64,000 nt of DNA from an uncultured Odoribacter sp. GTDB taxonomy: Bacteria; Bacteroidota; Bacteroidia; Bacteroidales; Marinifilaceae. Positions 1 to 9,535 of this stretch are shown piece by piece. The notes beneath the pieces were generated by a model. The model was not told where the DNA came from, did not search any database, and worked only from the letters and a program-made list of their open reading frames with translations. The position numbers and the translations under genes were made by a program. The first letter of the stretch is position 1, and each line of letters opens with the position of its first letter. The stretch covers positions 124,001 through 188,000 of the forward strand of contig CAJURM010000005.1 of the NCBI GenBank assembly GCA_910589025.1, written 5' to 3'.

Positions 1-1076
1 GGATGAACCGCACGCCCCAGCCATACAGCCAACAATAAAGCCGACAAAAGATGCACTCCTATTTCAAGATACACCTGTTTCCGCATAATCCGGTTGCCCG
101 CACCGAAACATTTCTGAATAGCATACATTCCCGTGTTTTTATGCAATTGGGCTAATTTAATCATCAGATAATTGCATGAGGCCAGCAATAAAATCAAAAA
201 GGCCACACCACTCAGGATATAGTTAAAGCGGCGGGAGCCATAACGGAATACCTCTTCATAATCCCGGAGGTGTTCCGAATGCAGATAAACATTCCGGAAC
301 GACTGCAACACCACAGTTTTATTCAACTGCTTTTCATAATCCGAATAACGTCCTTCCATTTCCTGTATCGCTTTTCCGATTTCCACCGCGTCGGCATGCT
401 CATCGAGTTGCAATAATGTCGTAAGCGCATTGCCACTCCCATACTTATACAACCTTTCCACTCGTTTAAAATCAAGCAGCAAATCCGCCTGCAAGGAAGA
501 ATGTGCCGGCATATTCTTCATCACGCCAACCACATGATAAACCAAATCTACGGGACGTTGAGGGTACCGAAGCACTAACGTCTTTCCTACTGCCGACACT
601 TCGCCAAAATATTTCCGGGCGGCACGCTCCGAAATAACCACCCAGTCCGGAGGCATTTCCCCTCCGATTTTACCCTCCACCAGCGGAAAATCCAATACAC
701 TGAAAAACTGGGGGTCCGTATAGATACACTCCCGCTCAACCCAAAACTCACCGGTACTCTCCTGCCTGACTAAAAACGTCTGAGGAGCCACAATACGCAC
801 AAACTCCCTGACGCCCGGTATCTCCTTTTTTGCATTTTCTCCCATAGGACTGCAAAAAGCGGAATACCACATATCATTCCCCTGCGACAAATAAGTAACC
901 CGGTAAAGCGTCTCTCCTTTCGTGTGGAAACGGTCTGTCTGCCACTCTTTCATCACATAACCGTATATCAGCAAAGCCACCGTAAAAGCAATAGCCAGTC
1001 CACCAACATTAATTACGGTATATACCCGGCTCCGCGAAAATCGGCGGAATATCAGTTTTAAGCACGTTGTATACAT
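1..1076 (-). CDS. ABC transporter permease, FtsX/MacB type (3' end outside window)
   Basis: This is the last gene of the leftward ABC operon; only the first ~358 codons are inside the window. Translating the complement from the ATG at 1074-1076 gives a basic N-terminus, a membrane segment (about residues 20-40), a MacB-like periplasmic region and the start of a second membrane segment near residue 280. The layout matches the three full-length permeases upstream. It starts 24 bases after the stop of the preceding permease, so co-transcription is likely. Family members pair with a LolD/MacB-like ATPase and act in efflux or envelope export; the substrate cannot be read from sequence. Confidence 0.85.
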   Translation of the reverse strand, partial: MYTTCLKLIFRRFSRSRVYTVINVGGLAIAFTVALLIYGYVMKEWQTDRFHTKGETLYRVTYLSQGNDMWYSAFCSPMGENAKKEIPGVREFVRIVAPQTFLVRQESTGEFWVERECIYTDPQFFSVLDFPLVEGKIGGEMPPDWVVISERAARKYFGEVSAVGKTLVLRYPQRPVDLVYHVVGVMKNMPAHSSLQADLLLDFKRVERLYKYGSGNALTTLLQLDEHADAVEIGKAIQEMEGRYSDYEKQLNKTVVLQSFRNVYLHSEHLRDYEEVFRYGSRRFNYILSGVAFLILLLASCNYLMIKLAQLHKNTGMYAIQKCFGAGNRIMRKQVYLEIGVHLLSALLLAVWLGRAVH

Positions 1077-1100
1077 GACTTTCCGATTTTCAGTTTGTTC

Positions 1101-3449
1101 CTATTCGTCTTTCAGGCATTTGACGGGATTGACGTTAGCGGCCTGCCAAGTCTGGTAGCTCACAGTCAAAAGAGTCACGACAAAAGTGACGGCGCCCGCC
1201 AACACAAATACCCACCAGCTCAAAGCAGTACGCTCAACAAAACTTTTCAGCCAGTTGCTCATAAACAGGTAAGCCAACGGACACGCCAAGAGATAAGAGA
1301 TTCCCACCCACATGAAGAAATCACGGTTAAGGATAAATAACAATTCTCCCACCGAAGCCCCGTTGACCTTTCTCACACCGACCTCCTTCAAGCGGCGCTG
1401 TGTCGTGTAATAAGCCATAGCAAACAACCCTGCCACACTGATAATCAACGTAATCATCATTGCCACACCCAGAATCTTTTCGGCATTGGTTTCCGCCTTA
1501 TACAATTGGGCATACCTGTGGTCAAGGAAATGATAATCGAACGGCGTACCCGGATTCAAGTCGTTCCATTTCGACTGCACCAACCGAATCGCTTCCTGCG
1601 GATTTCCCTGTACCTTGAAAAATACGGTAGGAGAGCCGTAGACCCCTTCATAGGGGAAATAAATCTGCGGGTCTACAGGTTGGTGGAGCGACTTGGTATG
1701 CGCATCCTTCACCACGCCCAATATCGTATAATCATAGCTTCCGTTTGCCCTCAATTTTTCACCCACGGCATCCGACGAAAGTCCGAACATCCGGGCGGCA
1801 GTCTCATTAATAATACAATAACGGAGTGAATCGCCCATATCTTCCGTAAACTCCTGTCCCGCTTTCATCTCCATCCCCATAAGCCGGAAGTAATTGGGTT
1901 TTATCTGGCAAAATTCCAACAAATACTCCTGTTCGCTTCCCGATTTCCGTACGACATCCCCTCTACACCACCCCAACGGATCGGTATCTTTCAGCGTCAC
2001 CCCGACAATCGAAGAATGAGAAAGCATCTCCCGACAAAAAACGTCGTAATTCCGGAGAAAACCACCCCGGTCGGAAACATAAAAAACATTCTCTTTGTCA
2101 AACCCCAAATCCTTATGAATCATGTAGGCTACCTGTTTTTCAATAAAAAACACCGAAATCAATATCACAATCGCAACGGTAAACTGAATAACAATCAATC
2201 CTTTCTGAAGGAAAGAAAGGTTTTTCCCTTTAAACTGCCCTTTCAAGGTTGCCACGGTATTGAACTTAGTCATATACAGAGCAGGGAATGTTCCGGCAGT
2301 CAGCATCACCACAAACACCACTGCCACTAAAAACACATACAACAGCGGTCCGGTAAAATCAATGGCCAATTGACAATCCGCCAGACGATTGAACAACGGC
2401 AAAGCCAATACAGCCAACACCGTCCCGATGCCTACTGCCGACACCACATAATAAAACGTCTCCCAATAAAATTCCCCCATCAGACTGCTTTTATCCGCCC
2501 CGTGGGTTTTCCGGACCCCGATGGATTTGGCCCGCAAGAAAGAAGTGGAAACAAAGAGATTGATGAAATTAATACAAGCTATCAGCAGAATAACAAAAGC
2601 CGTCAGTACGAATACCATCACCAAATTCTTGTTGCCGTGGACGACATTGTCAAATTTAAACCCCTTGTCGAAATAAATCTCCCGCAGAGGCTGCAACCGG
2701 AACTCAAAATCCAGTTGTTCGAACATAGGCAGGGATTGCCGGATCATCTCCGTCATGCCTTGCTCTATTTTCGGCAGGAACAGGGCATCTGCAATTTTAA
2801 AATAGGTCATGAAAGCGTCCGTTTGCCCGTACTTATGGGGTTGCGCCCAATAGCCGGTAAACGGAGCCACAATATGCGCCTTCAAATGGGAATTGTCCGG
2901 CATATTTTCCATCAATCCCACGACAGTAAAGTCTTTACCGTCCATCCGGATAATCTTTCCCATCGGATTTTCACCGGGAAAATAACTGTTAGCGGCATAT
3001 TCATCTATCACCAACCCATCCGGCGCCGAGAGACATGTATAAGGATTACCGACTTTCAAAGCAAACGAGAAAAAAGAAAAGAAAGAAGAGTCTGCCAGTA
3101 AAACTCTTTTTTGGGGATAAAGCACACTATTCACCGAAAGATCAAACGATAACGGTACAACACGACACATAGCCTGCAACTCCGGGAACATCCGGATCGC
3201 ATCTTCCCCAACCTTCTTAAAAGTAGCCCCGATTTTCACCTGTTCGCCATTCAGCGTGACCAAACCGTTCACGCGATACATCTTATCCTTATCCCGGTGA
3301 AAACCATCGAAACGAAATTCATTCACCGCCCACAAACCGATTAACACAACAACAGCCACCGCTACCGCCAAACTGCCGATACTCAACACCCCAACGGTCT
3401 TTTGTTTTTTCAGATTCCTCCAGAATATTTTCAGACTATTACCATACAT
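1101..3449 (-). CDS. ABC transporter permease, FtsX/MacB_PCD type
   Basis: The 782-residue membrane protein has the duplicated layout of Bacteroidota MacB-like permeases. It has an N-terminal membrane helix (about 18-40), a periplasmic MacB-like core domain (to ~280), three helices (about 285-400), another helix near 425-445, a second periplasmic domain, and three C-terminal helices. It ends with a motif (NPVKCLKDE) also seen, in variant form, at the ends of the two other complete permeases in this operon. That makes the set paralogous. It lies 155 bases after the stop of the upstream permease, with no clear promoter in the gap. Probably an inner-membrane subunit of an export or envelope-stress transporter. 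Confidence 0.9.
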   Translation of the reverse strand: MYGNSLKIFWRNLKKQKTVGVLSIGSLAVAVAVVVLIGLWAVNEFRFDGFHRDKDKMYRVNGLVTLNGEQVKIGATFKKVGEDAIRMFPELQAMCRVVPLSFDLSVNSVLYPQKRVLLADSSFFSFFSFALKVGNPYTCLSAPDGLVIDEYAANSYFPGENPMGKIIRMDGKDFTVVGLMENMPDNSHLKAHIVAPFTGYWAQPHKYGQTDAFMTYFKIADALFLPKIEQGMTEMIRQSLPMFEQLDFEFRLQPLREIYFDKGFKFDNVVHGNKNLVMVFVLTAFVILLIACINFINLFVSTSFLRAKSIGVRKTHGADKSSLMGEFYWETFYYVVSAVGIGTVLAVLALPLFNRLADCQLAIDFTGPLLYVFLVAVVFVVMLTAGTFPALYMTKFNTVATLKGQFKGKNLSFLQKGLIVIQFTVAIVILISVFFIEKQVAYMIHKDLGFDKENVFYVSDRGGFLRNYDVFCREMLSHSSIVGVTLKDTDPLGWCRGDVVRKSGSEQEYLLEFCQIKPNYFRLMGMEMKAGQEFTEDMGDSLRYCIINETAARMFGLSSDAVGEKLRANGSYDYTILGVVKDAHTKSLHQPVDPQIYFPYEGVYGSPTVFFKVQGNPQEAIRLVQSKWNDLNPGTPFDYHFLDHRYAQLYKAETNAEKILGVAMMITLIISVAGLFAMAYYTTQRRLKEVGVRKVNGASVGELLFILNRDFFMWVGISYLLACPLAYLFMSNWLKSFVERTALSWWVFVLAGAVTFVVTLLTVSYQTWQAANVNPVKCLKDE

Positions 3450-3604
3450 AGCATAAAATTTACATTTTCCTTTCTTTTATCAATCCGCATGCCAAAAGCA
3501 AAACATATTGAATATCAAAAAGATAATATCTTTCCTTCCGCCCGAATGTGTCTAAAATTTTTACACTCCGTGTCAAATAATCACCCAAGTTTCAATGAAT
3601 CACC

Positions 3605-5971
3605 TTATTCGTTTTTCAGCACGTCGACGGGATTGACGCTGGCGGCTTTCCAGCTTTGCCAGCTGACAGTGAGCAGGGCGATGACGAGCGTGAACAAGCC
3701 GCCCAGCAGGAATATCCACCAGTGTACGGGCGCCTTGTAGCTGAACCCCTCCAGCCAGCGGTGTACGGCGTACCAGGCAATGGGACAAGCTACTACAAAG
3801 GAGACGAACAGCAGCCGAAAAAAATTACGGTTCAACAACACCATAATCTGTCCTTCGGAAGCACCGTTCACTTTACGGATGCCTATCTCCTTGCGTTTAT
3901 ACTGGGCATTGAAAACCACCAGGCCATACATGCCCACCAATGCCAATACTATCGCGATGCCTCCCATCAGAAACACCACCTGCATCAGCTTCTTCTCCCC
4001 CTCATAATTTTGTTGCAAAGACTGATCCAAAAACTTAAATTCAAACGTCCCGTCAGGATTTAGCCGCTCATACACCTGGCGTATTTTTTCCACCGTTGCG
4101 GGCAAATCCCCTCCCGCCAATTTCAGGAACATAAAGGCATACTCCTCGCCGCCTTTGCAAGTAATCGCCAAAGGTGCCAGCGGCACACGCAGGGACATAT
4201 AGTGAATGTCCTTCACCACACCGATAAACCTCCCCAATCCCGGACTCGTTGCTATCGTCATCCCGAAACTGTGTTCCAGCGCAGGGTGTTTCCTCACGGC
4301 AGTCTCATTCAGGATAAGCTGTGCCGATTGGTCGGATTCTGAAAAATTCTCCCCTTTAACAATAGACACACCGATAAAATCCAGGAAATTCTTGTAGACA
4401 TGCCAACGGTTCAACATCAACGCTTCTCCTTCCACATCCAATCCGATTCCCGAAATCATATCGGTTCCCAAAATATGGTCGGCAAACGTATAATCCGTCA
4501 CACCCGGGATAGCCGTCATTTCGGAAATCAACGCACTCTGACTACCCGACAAATCCCCGTCCAATTCAAAGAAACCGATATTTTCCGTCTCATACCCCAA
4601 GGAATAACACTGCATATAGCGGTATTGTATACCTATCAACAACGTACATATTATCAAAACTATCGATGTGACAAACTGGAACACCATCAACCCGTTCCGC
4701 AGGCGTATGCCTTTCGGCGACATGACGAAACTCCCTTTCAGCACCAGCGCAGGTTCAAAAGAGGTCACGTACCACGCAGGATAAAGCCCTGCAAAGACGC
4801 CCATCAACACGGCTCCGCCACCAACAGCTGCCAGAAGTCCCACATGTTCCGCTGGCGCTAATGACATCGAGAACAAGGAAGCAAAACCGGAAAAGGCAAA
4901 CAAATGAAGTAATCCCACTGCCAATCCGAAAGCAAGCAGTGAATAGGCCACCGCTTCACCCACCAACCGCATTCTCAACCTTCCCACACCCGCCCCCAGC
5001 ACCTTTTGCGTATTCACCGCTTTCATCCGGGAAGGAGCCAATGATATGGAAAAATTAACAAAGTTAATTTCGGCAATCAAAATGACAAGAATACCTATGG
5101 CCAGCATAACCGCCGCACCCCGCTTCGTCCCTTTTTCAAATGTATCGAACATCGTCGTCTGGTCGTAATATATGCCGGTCAGAGGGGACACCCGCAAATA
5201 GAATTTCCCTTCCTTTTCCATCTGCTCTTTTTTGTGCAACCCCTCGAAAATCTGCTCCATCGCCTCAATCTTAGCCCCGTTCACTTGGTGCTGCAAAGCC
5301 TGTCGGTCGCTATTCGCCGCCAACAGATAAATCTGCACATCCCAGCCACCCCATTCCTCCTCCCTTTCGGGCAAACGGGTATAACACACATTTTTAAAAA
5401 CAGAATTGCCCGGCATATCCTCATATACCGCCGCCACGGTATAACCGCCTTCAATATCCCCGCCATACACCTGTTTCCCCACGGCGGATTCCTTACCGAA
5501 CCACTTCCGGGCCGTCGATTGGGGTATCAGTAACATATTGGGCTCCGTCAAAGCCTGCCGGCCATCGCCTTCCACTATTTCAAGCCCCAGAATATCGGCA
5601 AAAGAACCTGATACCTTTGCTCCCCGCTCTTGAAACTTTTCGAAACTTCCATCTTCATGCTTCAATACAAACAATGTCTCGAAATCGCCGCCGGTCACAA
5701 AATAATCCTCCACCAAAGGGCACTGCTCTTTCAGCAAAGCCCCCACAGGCTGCGGTCCGAAAGCGCTGTATTGCAGCGAAACCGGGAAAAGGGTTTCTGC
5801 CCGGAATATTCGGTCGGCATTCTTGTGGAAACGGTCGTACCCGTACTGGAACGACAACTGCACGGCAATCACCGCAAAAGCGGCAAAAGCCACGGACAAT
5901 CCGAAAACATTCAATATCCCCGCCGTCTTGAAGCGACGGAAATTCATCACCAATTCATGCCATGCTCTCAT
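3605..5971 (-). CDS. ABC transporter permease, FtsX/MacB_PCD type
   Basis: This 788-residue paralogue of the flanking permeases has an N-terminal helix followed by a periplasmic domain, a central helix cluster around residues 285-450, a second periplasmic domain and a C-terminal FtsX block with the family signature around GIRKVNGAS. The C-terminus ends NPVDVLKNE, close to the NPVHSLKNE of the first permease of the operon. It starts 16 bases after the ATPase stop, so the two are almost certainly co-translated. By family it would form the inner-membrane channel that the ATPase energises; the substrate is unknown. Confidence 0.9.
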   Translation of the reverse strand: MRAWHELVMNFRRFKTAGILNVFGLSVAFAAFAVIAVQLSFQYGYDRFHKNADRIFRAETLFPVSLQYSAFGPQPVGALLKEQCPLVEDYFVTGGDFETLFVLKHEDGSFEKFQERGAKVSGSFADILGLEIVEGDGRQALTEPNMLLIPQSTARKWFGKESAVGKQVYGGDIEGGYTVAAVYEDMPGNSVFKNVCYTRLPEREEEWGGWDVQIYLLAANSDRQALQHQVNGAKIEAMEQIFEGLHKKEQMEKEGKFYLRVSPLTGIYYDQTTMFDTFEKGTKRGAAVMLAIGILVILIAEINFVNFSISLAPSRMKAVNTQKVLGAGVGRLRMRLVGEAVAYSLLAFGLAVGLLHLFAFSGFASLFSMSLAPAEHVGLLAAVGGGAVLMGVFAGLYPAWYVTSFEPALVLKGSFVMSPKGIRLRNGLMVFQFVTSIVLIICTLLIGIQYRYMQCYSLGYETENIGFFELDGDLSGSQSALISEMTAIPGVTDYTFADHILGTDMISGIGLDVEGEALMLNRWHVYKNFLDFIGVSIVKGENFSESDQSAQLILNETAVRKHPALEHSFGMTIATSPGLGRFIGVVKDIHYMSLRVPLAPLAITCKGGEEYAFMFLKLAGGDLPATVEKIRQVYERLNPDGTFEFKFLDQSLQQNYEGEKKLMQVVFLMGGIAIVLALVGMYGLVVFNAQYKRKEIGIRKVNGASEGQIMVLLNRNFFRLLFVSFVVACPIAWYAVHRWLEGFSYKAPVHWWIFLLGGLFTLVIALLTVSWQSWKAASVNPVDVLKNE

Positions 5972-5987
5972 ACTCGTCTTTCATTAA

Positions 5988-6695
5988 TTATATCCTCAAT
6001 CCGCCCTCGACGGCAGCCATGCCTTCTTTCAGGTAGCCGTCCATAATATTTACGATACGCGTGCCGTATTTGGCATTCTGCTCAGAGTGAGTCACCTGGA
6101 TAATCGTCATGCCCTCCTCTTCATTCAATTTCTTCAACAGCTCCATAATCTGCCGCCCCTGTTCGGAATGCAGATTTCCGGTCGGTTCATCCGCCAGCAA
6201 CAATTTAGGCTTCGCAACAATTGCACGGGCAATTCCCACCAACTGCTGCTGTCCCCCCGACAACTGCTCCGGAAACAAATCCTGTTTCGCCACAATATTA
6301 AACCGATCCAGAATATCCGCCACAATAGCCTTTCTCTCCTTTCCCTTCACGCCCTTATACACCAGCGGCATCTCGATATTCTCATACACCGTCATATCCT
6401 CAAGCAGGTGATACGCTTGGAAAATAAAGCCGATATAGTTCCGGTGGCATAAATTCTTATCCTTTTCGCTCATTTTGTGAGCCGGATTACCCATAAAAAA
6501 ATACTCCCCTTCCGACGGTTCGTCCAGCATCCCGATAATATTCAACAACGTCGATTTTCCCGCACCGCTCGGTCCCATAATGCTCACAAACTCCCCTTCA
6601 TTCACCGTGAAATCCACGTTCTTCAGTATAAACGTCCGCTGAAAGCGCGATTTATAATATTTATCGACCTTATTCAATTCAATCATCGTTTCCAT
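5988..6695 (-). CDS. ABC transporter ATP-binding protein, LolD/MacB type
   Basis: The 235-residue cytoplasmic ATPase has every nucleotide-binding motif. Walker A is GPSGAGKS (about residues 41-48), the Q-loop is FQAYHLLEDMTV, the ABC signature is LSGGQQQ, Walker B is LLLADEPTGN, and the switch histidine is in VTHSEQ. This fits the LolD/MacB subfamily that partners FtsX-like permeases. It is the only ATPase visible for four permeases and sits second in the operon, 28 bases after the first permease. ATG codons at residues 1 and 4 are both possible starts. The cargo cannot be predicted. Confidence 0.95.
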   Translation of the reverse strand: METMIELNKVDKYYKSRFQRTFILKNVDFTVNEGEFVSIMGPSGAGKSTLLNIIGMLDEPSEGEYFFMGNPAHKMSEKDKNLCHRNYIGFIFQAYHLLEDMTVYENIEMPLVYKGVKGKERKAIVADILDRFNIVAKQDLFPEQLSGGQQQLVGIARAIVAKPKLLLADEPTGNLHSEQGRQIMELLKKLNEEEGMTIIQVTHSEQNAKYGTRIVNIMDGYLKEGMAAVEGGLRI

Positions 6696-6723
6696 ATCTT
6701 TTCTGTATTATTCGTTTTACATC

Positions 6724-9048
6724 CTATTCATTTTTCAGCGAGTGCACCGGATTCACCATCGCGGCTTTCACACTCTGCCACCCCACAATCAGCAAAGCAA
6801 TGAGTGCGGCAAACATTCCCGCCAGACCGAAAATCCACCAGCTTAAATCTATGCGGTAAGCGAATCCGCTCAGCCAATTTGTCATAGCATACCAAGCTAC
6901 CGGACACGCCAGCACAAAAGCCAGTACAATCCATTTCATAAAGCTATTGACCAACATGCGCAACACCTCCGCTACCGTAGCCCCGTTCACCCGCCTGATA
7001 CCGATTTCCTTCACTCGCTGCTGGATAAAATAAGCCGCCATCGCAAGAATACCCATCATAGACAACACGATTGCCAAACCGGAAAAATAACCGATCAGCC
7101 GCCCCGTCCGTTCACTCCCTTCATACCATTGATTAATAGTCTGGTCCATAAACTTAGCTTCGGTAAGCGCACCGTTGGTAAACTCTTTATACGTGTTCGT
7201 CACCTGCTTGTATGCCCTGCCTATATCCACAGCACTCACTTTCACCAAAATACTCCACGGCCATTCCTTCTCACCCAAAGGCCTGAAATACGCCGGTCCC
7301 ACTTCCTGCGTCAAATCACGAAAATGGAAATCTTTTACCACTCCCAGAATCGGAATGCTACCCTGTCCGTCAAAATTACATTCCGTAGGCATACTGTCCA
7401 ACTCCAACGCCTTCACACCCGCCTCATTGAGCCACCTTCCCTGAGCCGACATGGCAACATTATTCCGTTTCACCTCTATCCCCATCAGGCGGAAAAACGC
7501 CGTATCCACCCTAAAATCCTGAAAGCTCAACGAGCGGTCTTTATAGGTAAACGAATTATTATTCCCGCCATCTACCGGGGTTCCGCACACAAAAGAGACA
7601 CCCACCACCTCCGGTATTTTCTCAAACTCACTCCGCAAAGCCTCCATCTGTTCTCCACTCACACCGCTATTCTCAATACAAATCACATTCTCCTGGTCGA
7701 AACCCAACTGATAGTGGCGCAAAAAATCCGTCTGTTTCCAAATCACAATCGTACACGCAATCAAAGCAATGGCTATCGTATACTGAAAAGATATCAGCGC
7801 CTTACTGTAAGTACCCTTGCTCTTTTTTCGGAAAGCCCCTTTTACCACATCCACCGGATTAAAGCGCGTAATCAGGAAAGCGGGAGCCAGCCCCGCAATC
7901 ACTCCCAATCCGGCAACGGCCAGCACGACTGACAGGACAATCGGCACGGTAAGATGCTCTTCTATGGCAACATGCGTATCCAGCAACTGATTAAAAACGG
8001 GCTGAAACAGCAAACTGAACCCGACCGCCAAACAGAAAGAGATAAAACAGAGAATCATCGACTCCCCGATAAACTGCCGGAACAACTCCCTGTTGCCCGT
8101 TCCGAGCAATTTTTTCACGGCAGCCTCTTTTGCCCGGAAGCCGGCTTGTGCCACCGACAAATTATTGTAGTTAATCAAAGCCAGCAATAAAATAACCAAA
8201 GCAATAGCGGCTAACAACGTCACCAGCATCCGGCTGTTGCCATGTGTTCCGACACCCCCCTTCCCTCCGAAATAACAATCGGTCAAAGGTTCAAAAGCAA
8301 ACTCTTTCACATAGCCCCTCTTATACAACCAATACTTTTCCTGAAAATCCTTTAATATCGCCGGTTCTTTAGACGTCACATCCGCCCCGGGCTTCGCCAT
8401 GACATACAGCCCGAAAGAACTGTTCCCGTCATTATGCATCAACCCCCGCCATCCCCACAAATACTCTAAAAAAGGGAACATCACCACTGCATCACACTTG
8501 TTAAAATGCGTATTCTCAGGAAAATCCTCCACAACTCCCGTCACCATCAACTTATGAATCCCTTTGCAAACCAATTCCTTCCCAACAGCTTCTTCATCCC
8601 CATACAACCTACGGGCATAGGAACGGGTAAGCACCACGGAACTAGGAACCTTCAAAACTTCCGACGGTTCTCCCTCCAGCAAAGGGAAAGAAAACATCCG
8701 GAAAAAAGTGGAATCGACCATCAAAAAATTAATGGCAATCTTCTCACGTTCCAGATTCTCCACAAACGAAGATTCTTGATACAAACGGGTATAACATTCA
8801 ATCTCCGGATAAGTATGCTGTATATAATTCCCGATAGTGGGACCGAAACTTGAACGCGTTTCCGTTACCGCCCGGAAAAGCCGCTCCTTGTTCACATGAA
8901 ACTGATCCACAGACAACTCCTGGCGGATATAAGCACCTAACAAAATAACAAACGTCAATGCCAGGGAAAAACCGAAAACGATAATACAGGTATACAACTT
9001 ATTCCGCCACAAATTGCGAAAAAACAGATTCAGATTGGAAACACTCAT
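6724..9048 (-). CDS. ABC transporter permease, FtsX/MacB_PCD type (first gene of operon)
   Basis: The 774-residue permease is the promoter-proximal gene of the leftward operon. It has the same two-domain layout as its neighbours: N-terminal helix (about 18-40), periplasmic core, central helices around 280-400 and 420-440, second periplasmic domain, and three C-terminal helices with the GIRRVNGAT signature. The 266-base gap upstream holds the terminator of the neighbouring operon and presumably the promoter, but I found no full consensus promoter. Clusters of several such permeases with one ATPase are common in Bacteroidales. Confidence 0.9.
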   Translation of the reverse strand: MSVSNLNLFFRNLWRNKLYTCIIVFGFSLALTFVILLGAYIRQELSVDQFHVNKERLFRAVTETRSSFGPTIGNYIQHTYPEIECYTRLYQESSFVENLEREKIAINFLMVDSTFFRMFSFPLLEGEPSEVLKVPSSVVLTRSYARRLYGDEEAVGKELVCKGIHKLMVTGVVEDFPENTHFNKCDAVVMFPFLEYLWGWRGLMHNDGNSSFGLYVMAKPGADVTSKEPAILKDFQEKYWLYKRGYVKEFAFEPLTDCYFGGKGGVGTHGNSRMLVTLLAAIALVILLLALINYNNLSVAQAGFRAKEAAVKKLLGTGNRELFRQFIGESMILCFISFCLAVGFSLLFQPVFNQLLDTHVAIEEHLTVPIVLSVVLAVAGLGVIAGLAPAFLITRFNPVDVVKGAFRKKSKGTYSKALISFQYTIAIALIACTIVIWKQTDFLRHYQLGFDQENVICIENSGVSGEQMEALRSEFEKIPEVVGVSFVCGTPVDGGNNNSFTYKDRSLSFQDFRVDTAFFRLMGIEVKRNNVAMSAQGRWLNEAGVKALELDSMPTECNFDGQGSIPILGVVKDFHFRDLTQEVGPAYFRPLGEKEWPWSILVKVSAVDIGRAYKQVTNTYKEFTNGALTEAKFMDQTINQWYEGSERTGRLIGYFSGLAIVLSMMGILAMAAYFIQQRVKEIGIRRVNGATVAEVLRMLVNSFMKWIVLAFVLACPVAWYAMTNWLSGFAYRIDLSWWIFGLAGMFAALIALLIVGWQSVKAAMVNPVHSLKNE

Positions 9049-9214
9049 AATATGATCATTTTATAATTATTTACATACTCTTACCCTTGCAATATGCGTG
9101 CCACACCACACAAACAACTAAGTAACAATTACATACACACAAATACACACCTCTTAAATGTAAAAAAATAAGACAATCGACGTCTAATATTTTTACAAAA
9201 TATGCATTAAAATC

Positions 9215-9275
9215 ATTTACCCGAACCCCGGTATCGTCCATTCTGATGCGGACACAATACGGGATTCGGGTAAAT
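9215..9275 (-). terminator. Long hairpin, probable intrinsic terminator of the cysQ-aminopeptidase-HMA operon
   Basis: The arms ATTTACCCGAA and TTCGGGTAAAT are perfect complements, and the stem continues with few mismatches through CCCG and GTCC. On the minus strand it follows the HMA gene stop by about 40 bases and is followed by a T-rich stretch (GATTTTAAT). Confidence 0.75.
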
Positions 9276-9314
9276 AATTTTCAATTCCGGGAAGATTTCC
9301 GGCAACCTACAGAC

Positions 9315-9521
9315 TTATAGCAACTGAGCTTTGAAGCCGGCGGATTCGATAGTTTCTATAACTTTCTCAGCCGGCAAGTCGGTCGTTACCGTAATGATTT
9401 TGTCGGGGCTGTTCAAATCGACCTGCCAGTTGCCGTGCACCAGCAATTCATCCAGACAAGGGGTCAGTTTGGCGACACAGCCTGCACATTTCAACGTTGT
9501 TTTAAATCTGTACGTATTCAT
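9315..9521 (-). CDS. Heavy-metal-associated (HMA) domain protein
   Basis: The 68-residue protein consists of one ferredoxin-like HMA domain. The metal-binding CxxC is present as CAGC (Cys12, Cys15) at the usual place after the first strand, and the C-terminus is the expected GF..L ending. Such single-domain proteins act as cytosolic copper chaperones or sensors; no copper-exporting P-type ATPase is visible nearby, so the metal and partner are inferred only. It lies 14 bases downstream of the M18 aminopeptidase gene and shares its strand, so it is probably the last gene of that operon. Confidence 0.85.
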   Translation of the reverse strand: MNTYRFKTTLKCAGCVAKLTPCLDELLVHGNWQVDLNSPDKIITVTTDLPAEKVIETIESAGFKAQLL

Positions 9522-9535
9522 ATCATAACAAGCGT

